From assembly GCA_035624215.1 (NCBI GenBank), contig DASPRY010000080.1:22724-86723 (forward strand): a stretch of DNA of 64,000 bases, read 5' to 3'. This document shows, piece by piece, positions 47,424-56,834 of this stretch. How positions within the stretch are numbered: position 1 is the stretch's first letter; each line of letters starts with the position of its first letter. Source of the stretch: JAFAGX01 sp035624215. GTDB taxonomy: Bacteria > Acidobacteriota > Terriglobia > Terriglobales > Acidobacteriaceae. A model generated the notes under the pieces. The model searched no databases, was not told where the DNA came from, and saw only the letters and a program-made list of their open reading frames with translations. A program made the translations under genes and the position numbers.

Positions 47424-48542
47424 TCAGGATGCCTTGAGTTCCTCCGTGCGTTTCAATTGCCCGCAGGCCGCATAGATGTCACGCCCGCGGGGACGTCGTA
47501 TAAACGCCGGTATCCCCGCTGAAACAAGAACTTTCTGAAACTCTAATACCCGGTGTTCCGCGGGCGATCGAAACGCAATGCCGGGACCGGAATTCCACGC
47601 GATCAGGTTGACCTTGCAGCGCGTACCACGGATCAGTTCCGCCAATTCGCGTGCATTCTGTGCGGAGTCGTTCACCTCATCCAGCAACACATATTCAAAA
47701 GTGAGCCGTTCACGGGGGCGTAACGGAAATTCGCGAGCCGCTGCCATTAACTTTGCAAGCGTCCATTTGCGATTAATGGGCATCAGCCGGCTGCGCAATG
47801 CCTCATTGGATGCATTCAGCGAGATAGCTAGTTTCGGCCGCACAGGTTCGGTCCCAAACTCATAGATCCGGGGAACAATCCCAACGGTTGATACAGTCAT
47901 GCGCGACTCCGCATTACCCACTCCCTCTACCAGCAGGCACGCGGCCTTCACAAAATTGTCGTAATTAAGAAATGGTTCCCCCATTCCCATGAACACTATG
48001 TTGACCCGGTCCTGCGGCAACTGCACACGTCTTTCATTCAAAACCGCGCAAACCTGGCCAACGATCTCTCCTGCCGTGAGATTGCGTTCCACTCCAAGCA
48101 ACGCTGTCAGACAGAACTGGCAATCCACGGCACAACCCACTTGGCTGGAAACGCATATAGTGGCTCGATGTCTTTGGGTGTGCCCTTCTTCTTCAACTCC
48201 GGCTTCACTGCCATCCCCAGCTTCACCTCCGTCACCCTCCGGCATCCAGACTGTTTCTATGCTTTGACCATCGCTCAGCCCCAACAAGTAGCGTATTGTC
48301 CCGTCGGAAGATGTGAATTTGCGTTCGATATTTGGCAGCCTTACCGCAAATCCGGCTGCCGCCAACGCGCTTCGGAACGATTGCGGAAGGCTGGACATCT
48401 TATCGAGGGAGGCAATTCGCTGTTTATAGATAAATTCAAAGATCTGCTGGCCTCGATAGGAGGGTTGGCCAGCCTCTTCCACCAGAGCCGCAAGCTCCTG
48501 ACGCGTAAGGCCTAAAAGGGCCCCTTCACGGAGTTCACTCAT
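47424..48542 (-). CDS. rlmN: 23S rRNA (adenine-2503-C2)-methyltransferase
   Basis: Radical-SAM enzyme that methylates 23S rRNA A2503 and tRNA A37, of 372 residues. The 4Fe-4S cysteines are Cys137, Cys141 and Cys144 in GCAVDCQFCLTALLG, followed by the family elements MGEPFLNYDNFVKAACLL, MTVSTVGIVPRI and SLNASNEALRSRLMPIN. The catalytic Cys364 lies in YAACGQLKR near the C-terminus. Between the TIRYLLGL and VSSQVGC segments is an unusual acidic Gly/Glu insertion (about 103-122) not expected in the family. It is convergent with the PilS-like kinase gene. Confidence 0.95.
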   Translation of the reverse strand: MSELREGALLGLTRQELAALVEEAGQPSYRGQQIFEFIYKQRIASLDKMSSLPQSFRSALAAAGFAVRLPNIERKFTSSDGTIRYLLGLSDGQSIETVWMPEGDGGEAGDGSEAGVEEEGHTQRHRATICVSSQVGCAVDCQFCLTALLGVERNLTAGEIVGQVCAVLNERRVQLPQDRVNIVFMGMGEPFLNYDNFVKAACLLVEGVGNAESRMTVSTVGIVPRIYEFGTEPVRPKLAISLNASNEALRSRLMPINRKWTLAKLMAAAREFPLRPRERLTFEYVLLDEVNDSAQNARELAELIRGTRCKVNLIAWNSGPGIAFRSPAEHRVLEFQKVLVSAGIPAFIRRPRGRDIYAACGQLKRTEELKAS

Positions 48543-48740
48543 GCATCTAATCTACTTTCGAGGACTGCAGACGATTCTAGAGCAGCGCCGGTCAAAAACC
48601 TGTAGAAAAATCGGGGAGTTTCGACTAAGTGCCTGATAACAAACAAGTAACTATCTTTGAATGAACCCTGCTTCACTGTGTAACAATATCGATAAGAGCG
48701 CCAGATTTCTTATGGCGGAAGTGCACGGGTTGTCGAAAAC

Positions 48741-50018
48741 ATGGTAGAGGACGCTCGCAATATTCAGCGTGAAGTTCTGCCCAATGGACTGACGGTGATT
48801 ACCGAGCAGATGCAGCACATCCGTTCAATTTCCGTCGGTATTTGGGTCAAGACCGGCTCGAGAGATGAAGATCTGCAATGGAACGGGATCTCACATTTCG
48901 TCGAGCACATGGTCTTCAAGGGCACCAAGCATCGCTCGGCCGAAGAAATCGCCCGTCAAGTGGATTCGATTGGCGGAAATATGGATGCCTTCACCGCGAA
49001 GGAGTGCATCTGCTTTAACGTCAAGGTGCTGGATGAGCACTTCCCGATTGCCATGGATGTGTTGAGCGATCTTGTGCTCAACCCTGTGTTTGACAGTCAG
49101 GACATCACACGCGAACGGGGCGTCATTCTGGAAGAAATCAAGATGGACGAAGACAACCCTGACTACCTGGTACACGAGATTTTCACCCAGAACTTCTGGA
49201 AAGACCACCCGTTGGGCAAGCCAATCCTAGGCACCAAGGATTCGGTCAAGAGATTTGAGCGGGACCCGGTGCTCGATTTTTACGCGCAGCGTTTCGGACC
49301 CGACAATCTCATTATCAGCGCGGCTGGAAATCTGAATCACCGGGGCTTCCTTGAGTTGGTCAATAAGCACTTCGAGCACATGAAGCCGGTCAAGAACGGC
49401 TTCCATAGTCCGCAGCCAACCATTGTCCCGCGCATCATCATGCGCAATAAAAAGTCGTTGGAACAAGTGCAGATTTGTGTGGGAGTGCCGGCGCATCCCA
49501 TCGCCCACGAGAAGCGTCATGCCTCCTACATTCTGAATACTCTCTTGGGCGGTGGAATGAGCTCAAGGCTGTTTCAGAATATCCGTGAAAGGCAAGGACT
49601 TGCGTACGCAATTTATAGCGATTTGAATCCGTACCGGGACACTGGCTGCCTTTCTGTCTACGCCGGAACTTCTCGAGAGTCGGCCGCCAAAGTTGTGCAA
49701 TGCATCGTTTCCGAATTCCGCAAGCTCAAGGCGGAGCCGGTTCCGGATGAGGAACTGCGGCGCTCCAAAGATCAGTTGAAAGGCAGCTTGATGCTATCAC
49801 TGGAATCCTCTACGTCCCGGATGTCGAATCTTGCGCGTCAGGAGATGTATTTTGACCGTTTCTACGGCATGGATGAGTTACTGGAGAAAATCGAAGCTGT
49901 CACCGCAGAACAGCTCCAGGAACTGGCGAACGAATTCTTCCATACAGAATCGATCGCCGTAACGGTGTTGGGCAATTTGAACGGCCTCAAGCTTAGCCGG
50001 GAACAGTTGGCCTGCTGA
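48741..50018 (+). CDS. M16-family zinc peptidase
   Basis: Peptidase of 425 residues related to mitochondrial processing peptidase beta and PqqL. The inverted zinc motif HFVEHM gives His52, Glu55 and His56 (ISHFVEHMVFKGTKHRS). A third-ligand Glu is in ERGVILEEIKMDEDNPD. The C-terminal M16 domain includes LGGGMSSRLFQNIRERQGLAYAIYS. The ATG 48741 lacks a strong site; a short upstream frame (48712-48747) ends one base past it, which may couple translation. The function may be protein turnover in cytoplasm or periplasm; no signal peptide is seen. Confidence 0.92.
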   Translation: MVEDARNIQREVLPNGLTVITEQMQHIRSISVGIWVKTGSRDEDLQWNGISHFVEHMVFKGTKHRSAEEIARQVDSIGGNMDAFTAKECICFNVKVLDEHFPIAMDVLSDLVLNPVFDSQDITRERGVILEEIKMDEDNPDYLVHEIFTQNFWKDHPLGKPILGTKDSVKRFERDPVLDFYAQRFGPDNLIISAAGNLNHRGFLELVNKHFEHMKPVKNGFHSPQPTIVPRIIMRNKKSLEQVQICVGVPAHPIAHEKRHASYILNTLLGGGMSSRLFQNIRERQGLAYAIYSDLNPYRDTGCLSVYAGTSRESAAKVVQCIVSEFRKLKAEPVPDEELRRSKDQLKGSLMLSLESSTSRMSNLARQEMYFDRFYGMDELLEKIEAVTAEQLQELANEFFHTESIAVTVLGNLNGLKLSREQLAC

Positions 50019-50125
50019 AAAGTAGTCCAGAAGCCATTGCCCTGATAGTGCTGAAGACACCTTGCATGTAGAATTGGACTGCAGGATTCAACTTATTTAA
50101 TATCTGCTATTCAAGGAGCGATTGA

Positions 50126-50305
50126 ATGTCCGCACCTAGCCGGCGGCCGGAGATCCGCCGGCGCCGCACTCGCAAAGAAAAAGCCCGTAAGCTGCGCAAG
50201 CGCTACGCCACTGTGTCAGCGCCAAATGAGCGCAAGCGCATCGAGGATAAACTACACCGCTTAAGCTTGGTCTCTCCCGGAGTTCCTTTGCTGAAAAAGA
50301 GCTGA
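50126..50305 (+). CDS. Small highly basic protein (59 aa)
   Basis: Short gene missed by length cut-offs. ATG 50126 has a good AAGGAG site (50114-50119). The protein is very rich in Arg/Lys in its first 35 residues (RRRRTRKEKARKLRKRYA) and ends in VSPGVPLLKKS. It follows the M16 peptidase gene after about 110 bases and ends just before the convergent glycosyltransferase gene. Such small basic proteins often bind nucleic acid or ribosomes, but nothing here shows that. Confidence 0.55.
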   Translation: MSAPSRRPEIRRRRTRKEKARKLRKRYATVSAPNERKRIEDKLHRLSLVSPGVPLLKKS

Positions 50306-50320
50306 TGCTCTCGACTGGGC

Positions 50321-51508
50321 TTAGGAGTTGGCGACCCTGGCTGTCACTTCCTGCTGATTTTCAGTCGCAGCAGGACGCTTTTGGACAACTTCCCGATAAA
50401 CCTCGAGAATCTGCTGTGCCGAGGCGTCCCAGGAAAATTTCTTAACCTGCTCATAACCACGCTGCCGGATACGGTCCCGTACTGCTTGATCGAGCAGGAC
50501 CCGGTGCAACGCTCGCATAATTTCAAAAACATTTTCGGGGTTCACCAGCACAGCGGCATTGCCTACCACCTCGGGCAGAGACGAAGTATTGGAAGTAACG
50601 ACGGGAGTTCCGTGCGCCATGGCTTCAAGCGGCGGCAATCCGAATCCTTCATAAAGTGAGGGGAAGACAAAGACCTTAGCGGCATCGTAAAACACGCGCA
50701 ACATTTCAATGGGAACAAAGCCCATGAAGCGAACATCGTTCTGCACGGCGCTGCGAATCACCGTTCTGCGCAGATCGGGGTTTTTAGAAAGCTCATCGCC
50801 GATGATGATCAGCTTCAAATCGGGATATTTGGATTCCTTCTCTAATTCAGTTTTCAGCGCCGAAAAAGCTTCGATGATGCGCACTAAATTCTTATGCGGA
50901 CTGATGCGGCCTGCATACAGCAGAAAAGGATAGGTCACCAGGTAACGCTCAGCCAGAAGTTGCCGATCAGCCTCCGATGCATGGCCTCGCAGGAAGCGTT
51001 CGTCAATCGCGTTATACACCACCCGGATGTGGCGGCTGGGAATGCCGAACAACTTCTCAATTTCGTTCTTGGTGAATTGCGAAACTGCCAGAATTCGCCC
51101 GGCTGCTTGCAATACATGTCGCGTAAGATGAAAGTGCAGAGAACGTGCCAGGCCAGAGCCGTCATGCGTGCTGTACATGTGCTCTAGAACATCATGCACC
51201 GTCATGACATAAGGGCAGGGCAGGTTGCGTGGCATGGAGAAGAGACGTGGAATGTGCACCAAGTCGCAACGCAACCGCTTAATGACGGTCCGGCATTCAA
51301 AGTAACCTTTGATCGTGCTGTCGGGCTCGAGCAACGGAACACCCTTAAAATTAGGGGGCAGCGGACCGATTTCTGCCATCTTTTCGGGTGAACCAACAAG
51401 AAAAAACTGGCTGGAATGATCAAGCCTGGCAAGTGCCCGGACTATGTTTCGAGTATAGGTGCCCACTCCGAATTCGGTGATGCGCCGGATATCAATGGCA
51501 ACCTTCAC
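50321..51508 (-). CDS. GT4-type glycosyltransferase
   Basis: GT-B fold glycosyltransferase of about 395 residues, probably adding a sugar to a cell-surface glycan. The N-terminal half has IDIRRITEFGVGTYTRNIVRAL and the nucleotide-sugar half has YAGRISPHKNLVRIIEAF and SLYEGFGLPPLEAMAHGTPVVTSN, which includes the E-x7-E type donor motif. I take GTG 51508 as start; an extension to TTG 51526 gives only six extra residues. No other glycosyltransferases lie beside it. Confidence 0.87.
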   Translation of the reverse strand: MKVAIDIRRITEFGVGTYTRNIVRALARLDHSSQFFLVGSPEKMAEIGPLPPNFKGVPLLEPDSTIKGYFECRTVIKRLRCDLVHIPRLFSMPRNLPCPYVMTVHDVLEHMYSTHDGSGLARSLHFHLTRHVLQAAGRILAVSQFTKNEIEKLFGIPSRHIRVVYNAIDERFLRGHASEADRQLLAERYLVTYPFLLYAGRISPHKNLVRIIEAFSALKTELEKESKYPDLKLIIIGDELSKNPDLRRTVIRSAVQNDVRFMGFVPIEMLRVFYDAAKVFVFPSLYEGFGLPPLEAMAHGTPVVTSNTSSLPEVVGNAAVLVNPENVFEIMRALHRVLLDQAVRDRIRQRGYEQVKKFSWDASAQQILEVYREVVQKRPAATENQQEVTARVANS

Positions 51509-51611
51509 GGGATGATTTAACCACAAAGGAGCCGTTCCTGTTGACAGCTTTTGCTAGACTGTAGCCGCTGCTGTTTCCGCGGGACTTACGCTTGCTTGTT
51601 GAGGCAAACGA

Positions 51612-52058
51612 ATGAAGAGCATTGTTTGTGCTGTTTTGCTGAGCGGGATTTGCGCGGTGACAACGTGGGCGGCTGACTCATCCCACGCAGGAGGGGGAAC
51701 TGCCGCGAAGATCGCCCACGGCAAATACCTGGTCGACCAAGTGGGCATGTGCGGCGACTGTCACACCCCGCGTGATGATCAGGGCAGACCCATTGCCGCG
51801 AAAAACCTGCAAGGCGCCCCAATCGGTTTTAAGCCGATTGCTCCGGTACCGATCTGGGCCGACAACGCCCCGGGAATCGCGGGTTTGCCCGGCTGGGACA
51901 AGGCGGGGGCCATGAAATTCCTGATGACTGCTATCGCCTACAATGACTTGCCGGCACGGCCTCCCATGCCAGCCTATCGCTTTAATAGGGAGGATGCAGA
52001 AGCAATCTTGCTGTACCTGAAATCGCTTGCGCCTGCCGAGACGACTCAGCACAAGTGA
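51612..52058 (+). CDS. Secreted c-type cytochrome
   Basis: Small single-haem cytochrome c of 148 residues. Signal peptide KSIVCAVLLSGICAVTTWA, then haem-binding Cys47, Cys50 and His51 in VGMCGDCHTPRD. A candidate axial Met lies in ARPPMPAYRF. The C-terminal helix AILLYLKSL is usual. It lies between a glycosyltransferase and glyA and could carry electrons in the periplasm. No dedicated partner oxidase is nearby. Confidence 0.88.
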   Translation: MKSIVCAVLLSGICAVTTWAADSSHAGGGTAAKIAHGKYLVDQVGMCGDCHTPRDDQGRPIAAKNLQGAPIGFKPIAPVPIWADNAPGIAGLPGWDKAGAMKFLMTAIAYNDLPARPPMPAYRFNREDAEAILLYLKSLAPAETTQHK

Positions 52059-52098
52059 GATATCGCTGAGCTCAGCTCGTAGTTCTTGCTGCAAACCG

Positions 52099-53391
52099 TC
52101 AAGCCCTTATTTCCGCCTGAGCTCGGGCACGGCGTTCCGGATATAACGGAAATGCCTCGGCCAAATCCAGCACTTGCTTGCGGATTTTGCCGAGAAACAC
52201 AGTATCCGCACGATGGTGCAAGGCCTCAGAAATCCAGCGCCCAATCTGCCTCATTTCGTTTTCTTTCATACCGCGCGTAGTCAAAGCCGGCGTACCAATG
52301 CGGATGCCGCTCGGCTTGAGCGGCGGATTGGTATCGAAGGGAATGGCATTCTTGTTGACAGTAATGCCCGCCTGGTCAAGTGCCTTTTCAGCCTCACTCC
52401 CCAACATTCCTTTCGAGAAAACATCGACCAGCATGAGATGGGTATCGGTACCACCGGAGATGATCCGGAAGCCCCCAGCGGCAAGTGTTTCCGCCAGGAC
52501 TTTCGCGTTGGCGACGATTTGACTCGCATAGTCGCGGAAGGATGGCTGCATGGCTTCATGAAAGCACACAGCTTTAGCGGCGATGATGTGCACCAGCGGA
52601 CCTCCCTGGATTCCGGGAAAAACCACTTTGTCAATCGCAGCAGCATATTCCTGCTTCGACAGAATCATGCCTGCTCTTGGGCCGCGCAGAGTCTTATGCG
52701 TAGTGGAAGTCACGATTTGAGCATGTGGCACGGGGGACGGGTGTACGCCGCCGGCGACCAGGCCCGCGAAATGCGCCATATCGACCAGATAGAGTGCTCC
52801 GACTTTGTCGGCGATTTGCCGCATGCGCGCGAAATCAATGATTCTCGGATAAGCACTGCCTCCGCCGATGATCAGCTTCGGGCGTTCTTTTTCGGCCAGC
52901 TTTTCCAAATCGTCATAATCAATCGTTTCCGTTTCCTTGGTGACCCCATACGGAACGATCCGATAAGTCTTGCCCGAGAAGTTGAGATGATGGCCGTGAG
53001 TAAGATGCCCGCCGTGTGCGAGGTTGAGTCCAAGAATTGTATCGCCCGGCTGAAGCACTGCTGCGTACGCGGCCATGTTAGCCTGCGATCCGGCATGTGG
53101 CTGAACATTGGCGTGTTCAGCGCCAAAAAGCTTCTTGGCGCGATCGCGCGCCAGATTCTCGACCACGTCAGTGAACTCGCAGCCACCGTAATAGCGCTTC
53201 CCTGGATAGCCCTCGGCATATTTGTTGGTGAATACCGAACCCATCGCCTCAAGCACCGCTTCACTGACGAAATTCTCGGAGGCAATCAGCTCCAGGCCTT
53301 CGTGCTGGCGCCGAACCTCGTTGTCGATCGCCGTGGCTATTTCAGGATCAACTTCGAATAAAGGACGCGACATGTCGTTCTGATTTTTCAT
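52099..53391 (-). CDS. glyA: Serine hydroxymethyltransferase
   Basis: PLP enzyme that converts serine and tetrahydrofolate to glycine and methylene-tetrahydrofolate, 430 residues from ATG 53391. An extension to 53430 would overlap the preceding gene more and has no homology. Motifs seen: ENFVSEAVLEAMGSVFTNKYAEGYPGKRYY, HGGHLTHG, VDMAHFAGLVAGG and the PLP Lys in TSTTHKTLRGPRAG. The upstream GNAT gene ends two bases before its start, so the two are coupled. Confidence 0.97.
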   Translation of the reverse strand: MKNQNDMSRPLFEVDPEIATAIDNEVRRQHEGLELIASENFVSEAVLEAMGSVFTNKYAEGYPGKRYYGGCEFTDVVENLARDRAKKLFGAEHANVQPHAGSQANMAAYAAVLQPGDTILGLNLAHGGHLTHGHHLNFSGKTYRIVPYGVTKETETIDYDDLEKLAEKERPKLIIGGGSAYPRIIDFARMRQIADKVGALYLVDMAHFAGLVAGGVHPSPVPHAQIVTSTTHKTLRGPRAGMILSKQEYAAAIDKVVFPGIQGGPLVHIIAAKAVCFHEAMQPSFRDYASQIVANAKVLAETLAAGGFRIISGGTDTHLMLVDVFSKGMLGSEAEKALDQAGITVNKNAIPFDTNPPLKPSGIRIGTPALTTRGMKENEMRQIGRWISEALHHRADTVFLGKIRKQVLDLAEAFPLYPERRARAQAEIRA

Positions 53392-53392
53392 C

Positions 53393-53896
53393 TCATTTCT
53401 CCGGAATAATCGGTTCGCTCCGCGGGGCACGAAGCAACTGGTAGACCTCAGGATCGTGCAGTTCCATATATCTTTCGGGAGTTTTCAGCGGCGCGAAGCC
53501 GAATTGCGCATATAGACCGTGGGCGTCGCGTGTGACTAATGTCCAGCGGCGCAATCCCTGCAAACGTGGATGCTGCATAATCGATTCGATGATCCATTTT
53601 CCCAAGCCATGCCCGCGAAATGATTCAAGGACGAAAACGTCCGCGATATAGGCATAGGTAGCGAAATCAGAGATCACACGCGCAAATCCCACTTGCCTGC
53701 CTCGCGCATAAACGCCGAAGCACAGCGAATTCTGAATAGAGCGAGCGACGACTTCGACCGGAATGCCCCTTGCCCAATAGCTATCGGTAAGAAAGTTGTG
53801 GATCAGATTGAGATCTAACCGCTCAGGATCGGTGCTGAGAAGGAATTCACCACGGTGCTTCTCCATCGCTTCGTGAGATTGGTGGGCGGATACCAT
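53393..53896 (-). CDS. GNAT-family N-acetyltransferase
   Basis: Small acyltransferase of 167 residues. Acetyl-CoA-binding motif A is RGHGLGKWIIESIM after VFVLESF; the substrate strand has VGFARVISDFATYAYIADV and the end YAQFGFAPLKTPERYMEL matches the GNAT C-terminal element. It is directly upstream of glyA and overlaps its ribosome-binding region, so they are one unit. Acceptor substrate unknown. Confidence 0.85.
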   Translation of the reverse strand: MVSAHQSHEAMEKHRGEFLLSTDPERLDLNLIHNFLTDSYWARGIPVEVVARSIQNSLCFGVYARGRQVGFARVISDFATYAYIADVFVLESFRGHGLGKWIIESIMQHPRLQGLRRWTLVTRDAHGLYAQFGFAPLKTPERYMELHDPEVYQLLRAPRSEPIIPEK

Positions 53897-53972
53897 GGTG
53901 AACTGGTGTGCACTTCAATTCTAAACAAGCAATTGGCATTTAGCACTTGGCATTTGCTCGGCACGGACATAG

Positions 53973-55091
53973 CTAGCTCTCAAACGCAGTGCGCAGGAAG
54001 GACGCGATCTGCCAGCCATCGACGTATTTGTAGGGCGTCTCTCCGGTGCTGTAATGGCCACAGGGAAGTGCAAAGACTTTATGATCCAAGCCATGTTGCT
54101 CGAATTGCTGCACCACTTGGCGGGAGAACTCCGGTAGAAATGTCAGATCATATTTGGCATAGACGACCAGGGATTTCCTGGGCCAGCGCGCGAATTGCCG
54201 GAAGAACGACATGGGACTGATGGCGCTCCAAAGCTCGCGTAAACGATGCAAGTCGATCGATCGTTCAAGACCCTCACGGATGTGGCGTGTCGATTGCCCG
54301 TGCCAGACCACATCGGCGAAATAGGTAGAAGCATGGTTGAATGCCACGACGCGGACGCGAGGATCATGGGCCGCAGCCAAAAAAGCGTAGCAGGAACCGA
54401 GGCTGGTGCCCACAATCCCGAGCCGGCTGTACCCTTGAGCTTCGAGCCAATCTAGGCAGCAGCGGACATCGATAACAGCTTGGCGGCAGGCATCGAGTGT
54501 CCGGCCGATATTAGCGGAAACCGCATAGTCGGCGCGCGTGGTCTCAGCCGGCATGCGGATATCGTGATAAGGCATGCTCAAGCGCAACACCGAAATCCCG
54601 ATAAGGTTTAATACGCGGCATAGGCCGGTATAAGCCACGGCGTCGGAATTCCAGTGAGGCAAAAGCACAACCGCACGCTTGCCGCGCGTCGGAAACCAGC
54701 GTGCGTTTACCAAATTATTTTCCGCATAGGGCGTGCCCACTGGCGACGTAAAACGCAGGAAATCTGCGTAGGCGCCTCGCACCTTTCTCTCCAGCGCTGG
54801 ATCGGGCACCTCACGTGTGCTGAAGACGCGAACTTCACGGCGCTCCAAACGGTAGTCGCTCGGCCGCGAGTAGGAATAAAACTCGTCGCTCGCGGCCACG
54901 ATTCGGTGGTTGTAGTCGCGCAAGAAAATTTCGCAATGATCAGGCATGTGACCCGGCGCAAAGCCGTTGCGGCAGGGCCAGTCCCACGCCCATTCCACAC
55001 CCCATTCCAGGGGACGCACGACGCGGTTATTGTCGACCGATGTAAGACGAGTCTCCCAGTCGTACATCCATTTTGTATAGCGGGACGCCAT
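53973..55091 (-). CDS. Alpha/beta-hydrolase
   Basis: Soluble hydrolase of 372 residues from ATG 55091; an extension to 55163 lacks a site. The nucleophile motif is GIVGTSLGSCYAFLAA (Ser in the GxSxG elbow), with a candidate acid Asp in VYAKYDLTFLP and His in ALPCGHYSTGE. The N-terminal 120 residues (WEWGVEWAWDWPCRNGF-like, and YSYSRPSDYRLERREV) are unlike usual lipases. No signal peptide is seen. Substrate unknown. Confidence 0.78.
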   Translation of the reverse strand: MASRYTKWMYDWETRLTSVDNNRVVRPLEWGVEWAWDWPCRNGFAPGHMPDHCEIFLRDYNHRIVAASDEFYSYSRPSDYRLERREVRVFSTREVPDPALERKVRGAYADFLRFTSPVGTPYAENNLVNARWFPTRGKRAVVLLPHWNSDAVAYTGLCRVLNLIGISVLRLSMPYHDIRMPAETTRADYAVSANIGRTLDACRQAVIDVRCCLDWLEAQGYSRLGIVGTSLGSCYAFLAAAHDPRVRVVAFNHASTYFADVVWHGQSTRHIREGLERSIDLHRLRELWSAISPMSFFRQFARWPRKSLVVYAKYDLTFLPEFSRQVVQQFEQHGLDHKVFALPCGHYSTGETPYKYVDGWQIASFLRTAFES

Positions 55092-55283
55092 GCTTATTTC
55101 CAAGATACCGCAGTGCAACCCAGGCCTAGTAATTTTGCGTGTCGAATGGGGTGTGATCTGCATCGAGCGTCATGCATTCGGCCTTTAATGGAATGCAGAG
55201 AACACGCAGCTCCATCAGAACGACTGGCTAAGCTTTTACAAGTTCCTGACAAATGCGCATCCGGAGCCAACTAAGCTGGCGAA

Positions 55284-55520
55284 GTGGCTGATCCCGTGAT
55301 GAAGCCTCGCACCCCAGTGAGCGCGAAAGTCCGCAAAGTGCGGGACATCGCTGCTGAGATGCAAGGCTTATTTGAAAAACAGATCGAGCTGCTCAAGTCA
55401 GAATCCTTTGTCGCGTTAACGCGGTCTCAGCTTGCCGAATACGATAGGGTCGGGGAAAGGATTCGCGAGTTGTTTCAAGAGTTGCAAATTCAGGCAAATC
55501 GGCCCTGCGATCCAGCCTGA
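55284..55520 (+). CDS. Small coiled-coil protein of unknown function (78 aa)
   Basis: Begins at GTG 55284 (ATG 55299 is an alternative). The sequence is helical throughout, with heptad-like patterns in VRDIAAEMQGLFEKQIELLKSES and ERIRELFQELQIQANR. It is divergent from the hydrolase gene and convergent with alr, ending one base before the alr stop. No family recognised. It is plausible as a small conserved acidobacterial gene but not certain. Confidence 0.5.
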   Translation: MADPVMKPRTPVSAKVRKVRDIAAEMQGLFEKQIELLKSESFVALTRSQLAEYDRVGERIRELFQELQIQANRPCDPA

Positions 55521-56690
55521 CTAAGGAACATATCTTCGCGGAACGCGCTTTGAGATGCCACAGAGAATCTCATAAAGCACGGTGTTGGCGAGAGCTGCAT
55601 GCTCGCGCGCTTCCACGCTGAGCCCATCACAAGCGCCTAGCAAGATGGCTTCGTCTCCGACGGCGACGGCAGGAAGGCCTGTGACATCCACGAGAGTGAG
55701 GTCCATCGAGATGCGGCCGACGACTGGAGCATAATGCTCGCGCACGATGACACGCCCTCGGGAAGAAAGGGCGCGATTGAAACCGTCGGCGTAGCCTACT
55801 GGAAGAACAGCGATTCGTGCTGCAGCCTTGGTCACATAAATCCCGCCGTAGCCGAGGGCTTGATTAGCACCTACGTCGCGCAATGAGAGAATGCGAGTTT
55901 TCCAGGTCAACACCGGTTTGACCCCTAGTCGTAGTCCACTTCCGCTGACTTCGCGTCCCGCACGCTCGAATGGCAAGTAGTAGCCGTAAAGCGCGATTCC
56001 GGGCCGAACCATGTTGTGCCAGGATTCCTTTCTTGAAATGACGGCGCCGGTATTAGCGGCGTGGACGATCGAAGGATGAAATCCCTCGCTTCCCAGCGAA
56101 CGCCGTACATCTTCGAATGACTTCAACTGCTCCGTTACCGATGGCGCGTCGAGAATCTCCGAGGAGGCTAAATGGGTTGAAAGACCTTCGAGCTCCAAGT
56201 GCGGAGCAGAGTGCAGTGCGGAGCACACTTTAGCCAGGTTCTCAGGAGCAACTCCTAGCCGTCCCATGCCAGTATCAACTTTTAAATGAACGGGATGTCG
56301 GACGCCGAGCGCTGAAGCGGCCTTTTCGAGGAGTTCGATCTGTTCCGGTTCCCAAACCGTCGGAGTTAATTTCAGGTGGACAATCTCTTCTTCTTCTCCC
56401 CGCCAAAAGCCGGTCAGAAGGAGAATGCGCCCGCGTATGCCGGCTTCGCGCAGCGGGATCGCTTCATCCAGCGATGTGACGCCAAACCATTTAGCTCCTT
56501 CATCCTCGAGAGCGCGGGAACACTCCACAGCGCCGTGGCCGTAAGCGTCGGCCTTAACCACTGCGCAGATGGTCAGGCCATTTCCGATGTGCCGCTGAAC
56601 GGTACGGAAATTCTGCCGCAGCGCTCCCAACGACACCTCAGCCCAGGTCGGCCGAGTTGCCACACGCTTTGCCAGTTCTATCGTTGCCAC
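55521..56690 (-). CDS. alr: Alanine racemase
   Basis: PLP enzyme making D-alanine for peptidoglycan, 389 residues. The Schiff-base Lys46 is in CAVVKADAYGHGAVEC; the substrate Tyr lies in the second domain near RISMDLTLVDVTGLP and LGYGGIYVTKAA. WAEVSLGALRQN at the start and NTVLYEILCGISKRVPRRY at the end are typical. It is followed by the ompH-like gene downstream only after a separating region, so it is probably monocistronic. Confidence 0.96.
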   Translation of the reverse strand: MATIELAKRVATRPTWAEVSLGALRQNFRTVQRHIGNGLTICAVVKADAYGHGAVECSRALEDEGAKWFGVTSLDEAIPLREAGIRGRILLLTGFWRGEEEEIVHLKLTPTVWEPEQIELLEKAASALGVRHPVHLKVDTGMGRLGVAPENLAKVCSALHSAPHLELEGLSTHLASSEILDAPSVTEQLKSFEDVRRSLGSEGFHPSIVHAANTGAVISRKESWHNMVRPGIALYGYYLPFERAGREVSGSGLRLGVKPVLTWKTRILSLRDVGANQALGYGGIYVTKAAARIAVLPVGYADGFNRALSSRGRVIVREHYAPVVGRISMDLTLVDVTGLPAVAVGDEAILLGACDGLSVEAREHAALANTVLYEILCGISKRVPRRYVP

Positions 56691-56775
56691 GGAAGTTCGA
56701 TTATAGCGGTCGAAGGTGATGAATTCAGGTTACTGCCGTACTACGCCCGATCTCACAGAGCAATCACAAAATACG

Positions 56776-56800
56776 AAAAAGGCCGCGCTTTGCGCGGCCT
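56776..56800 (-). terminator. Intrinsic terminator after the OmpH-like gene
   Basis: On the minus strand AGGCCGCGC and GCGCGGCCT form a perfect 9-bp stem around an AAA loop (56780-56800), followed by four Ts (56776-56779). It lies just 3' of the OmpH-like gene (stop at 56835). Confidence 0.85.
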
Positions 56801-56834
56801 GTTGGGAACTTTTTGTCTTTATAAGGTGTGTAAA

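Noticed and set aside
52174..53361. 395-codon plus-strand frame opposite glyA
   Set aside because: Antisense shadow of a highly conserved enzyme gene; composition is not protein-like.
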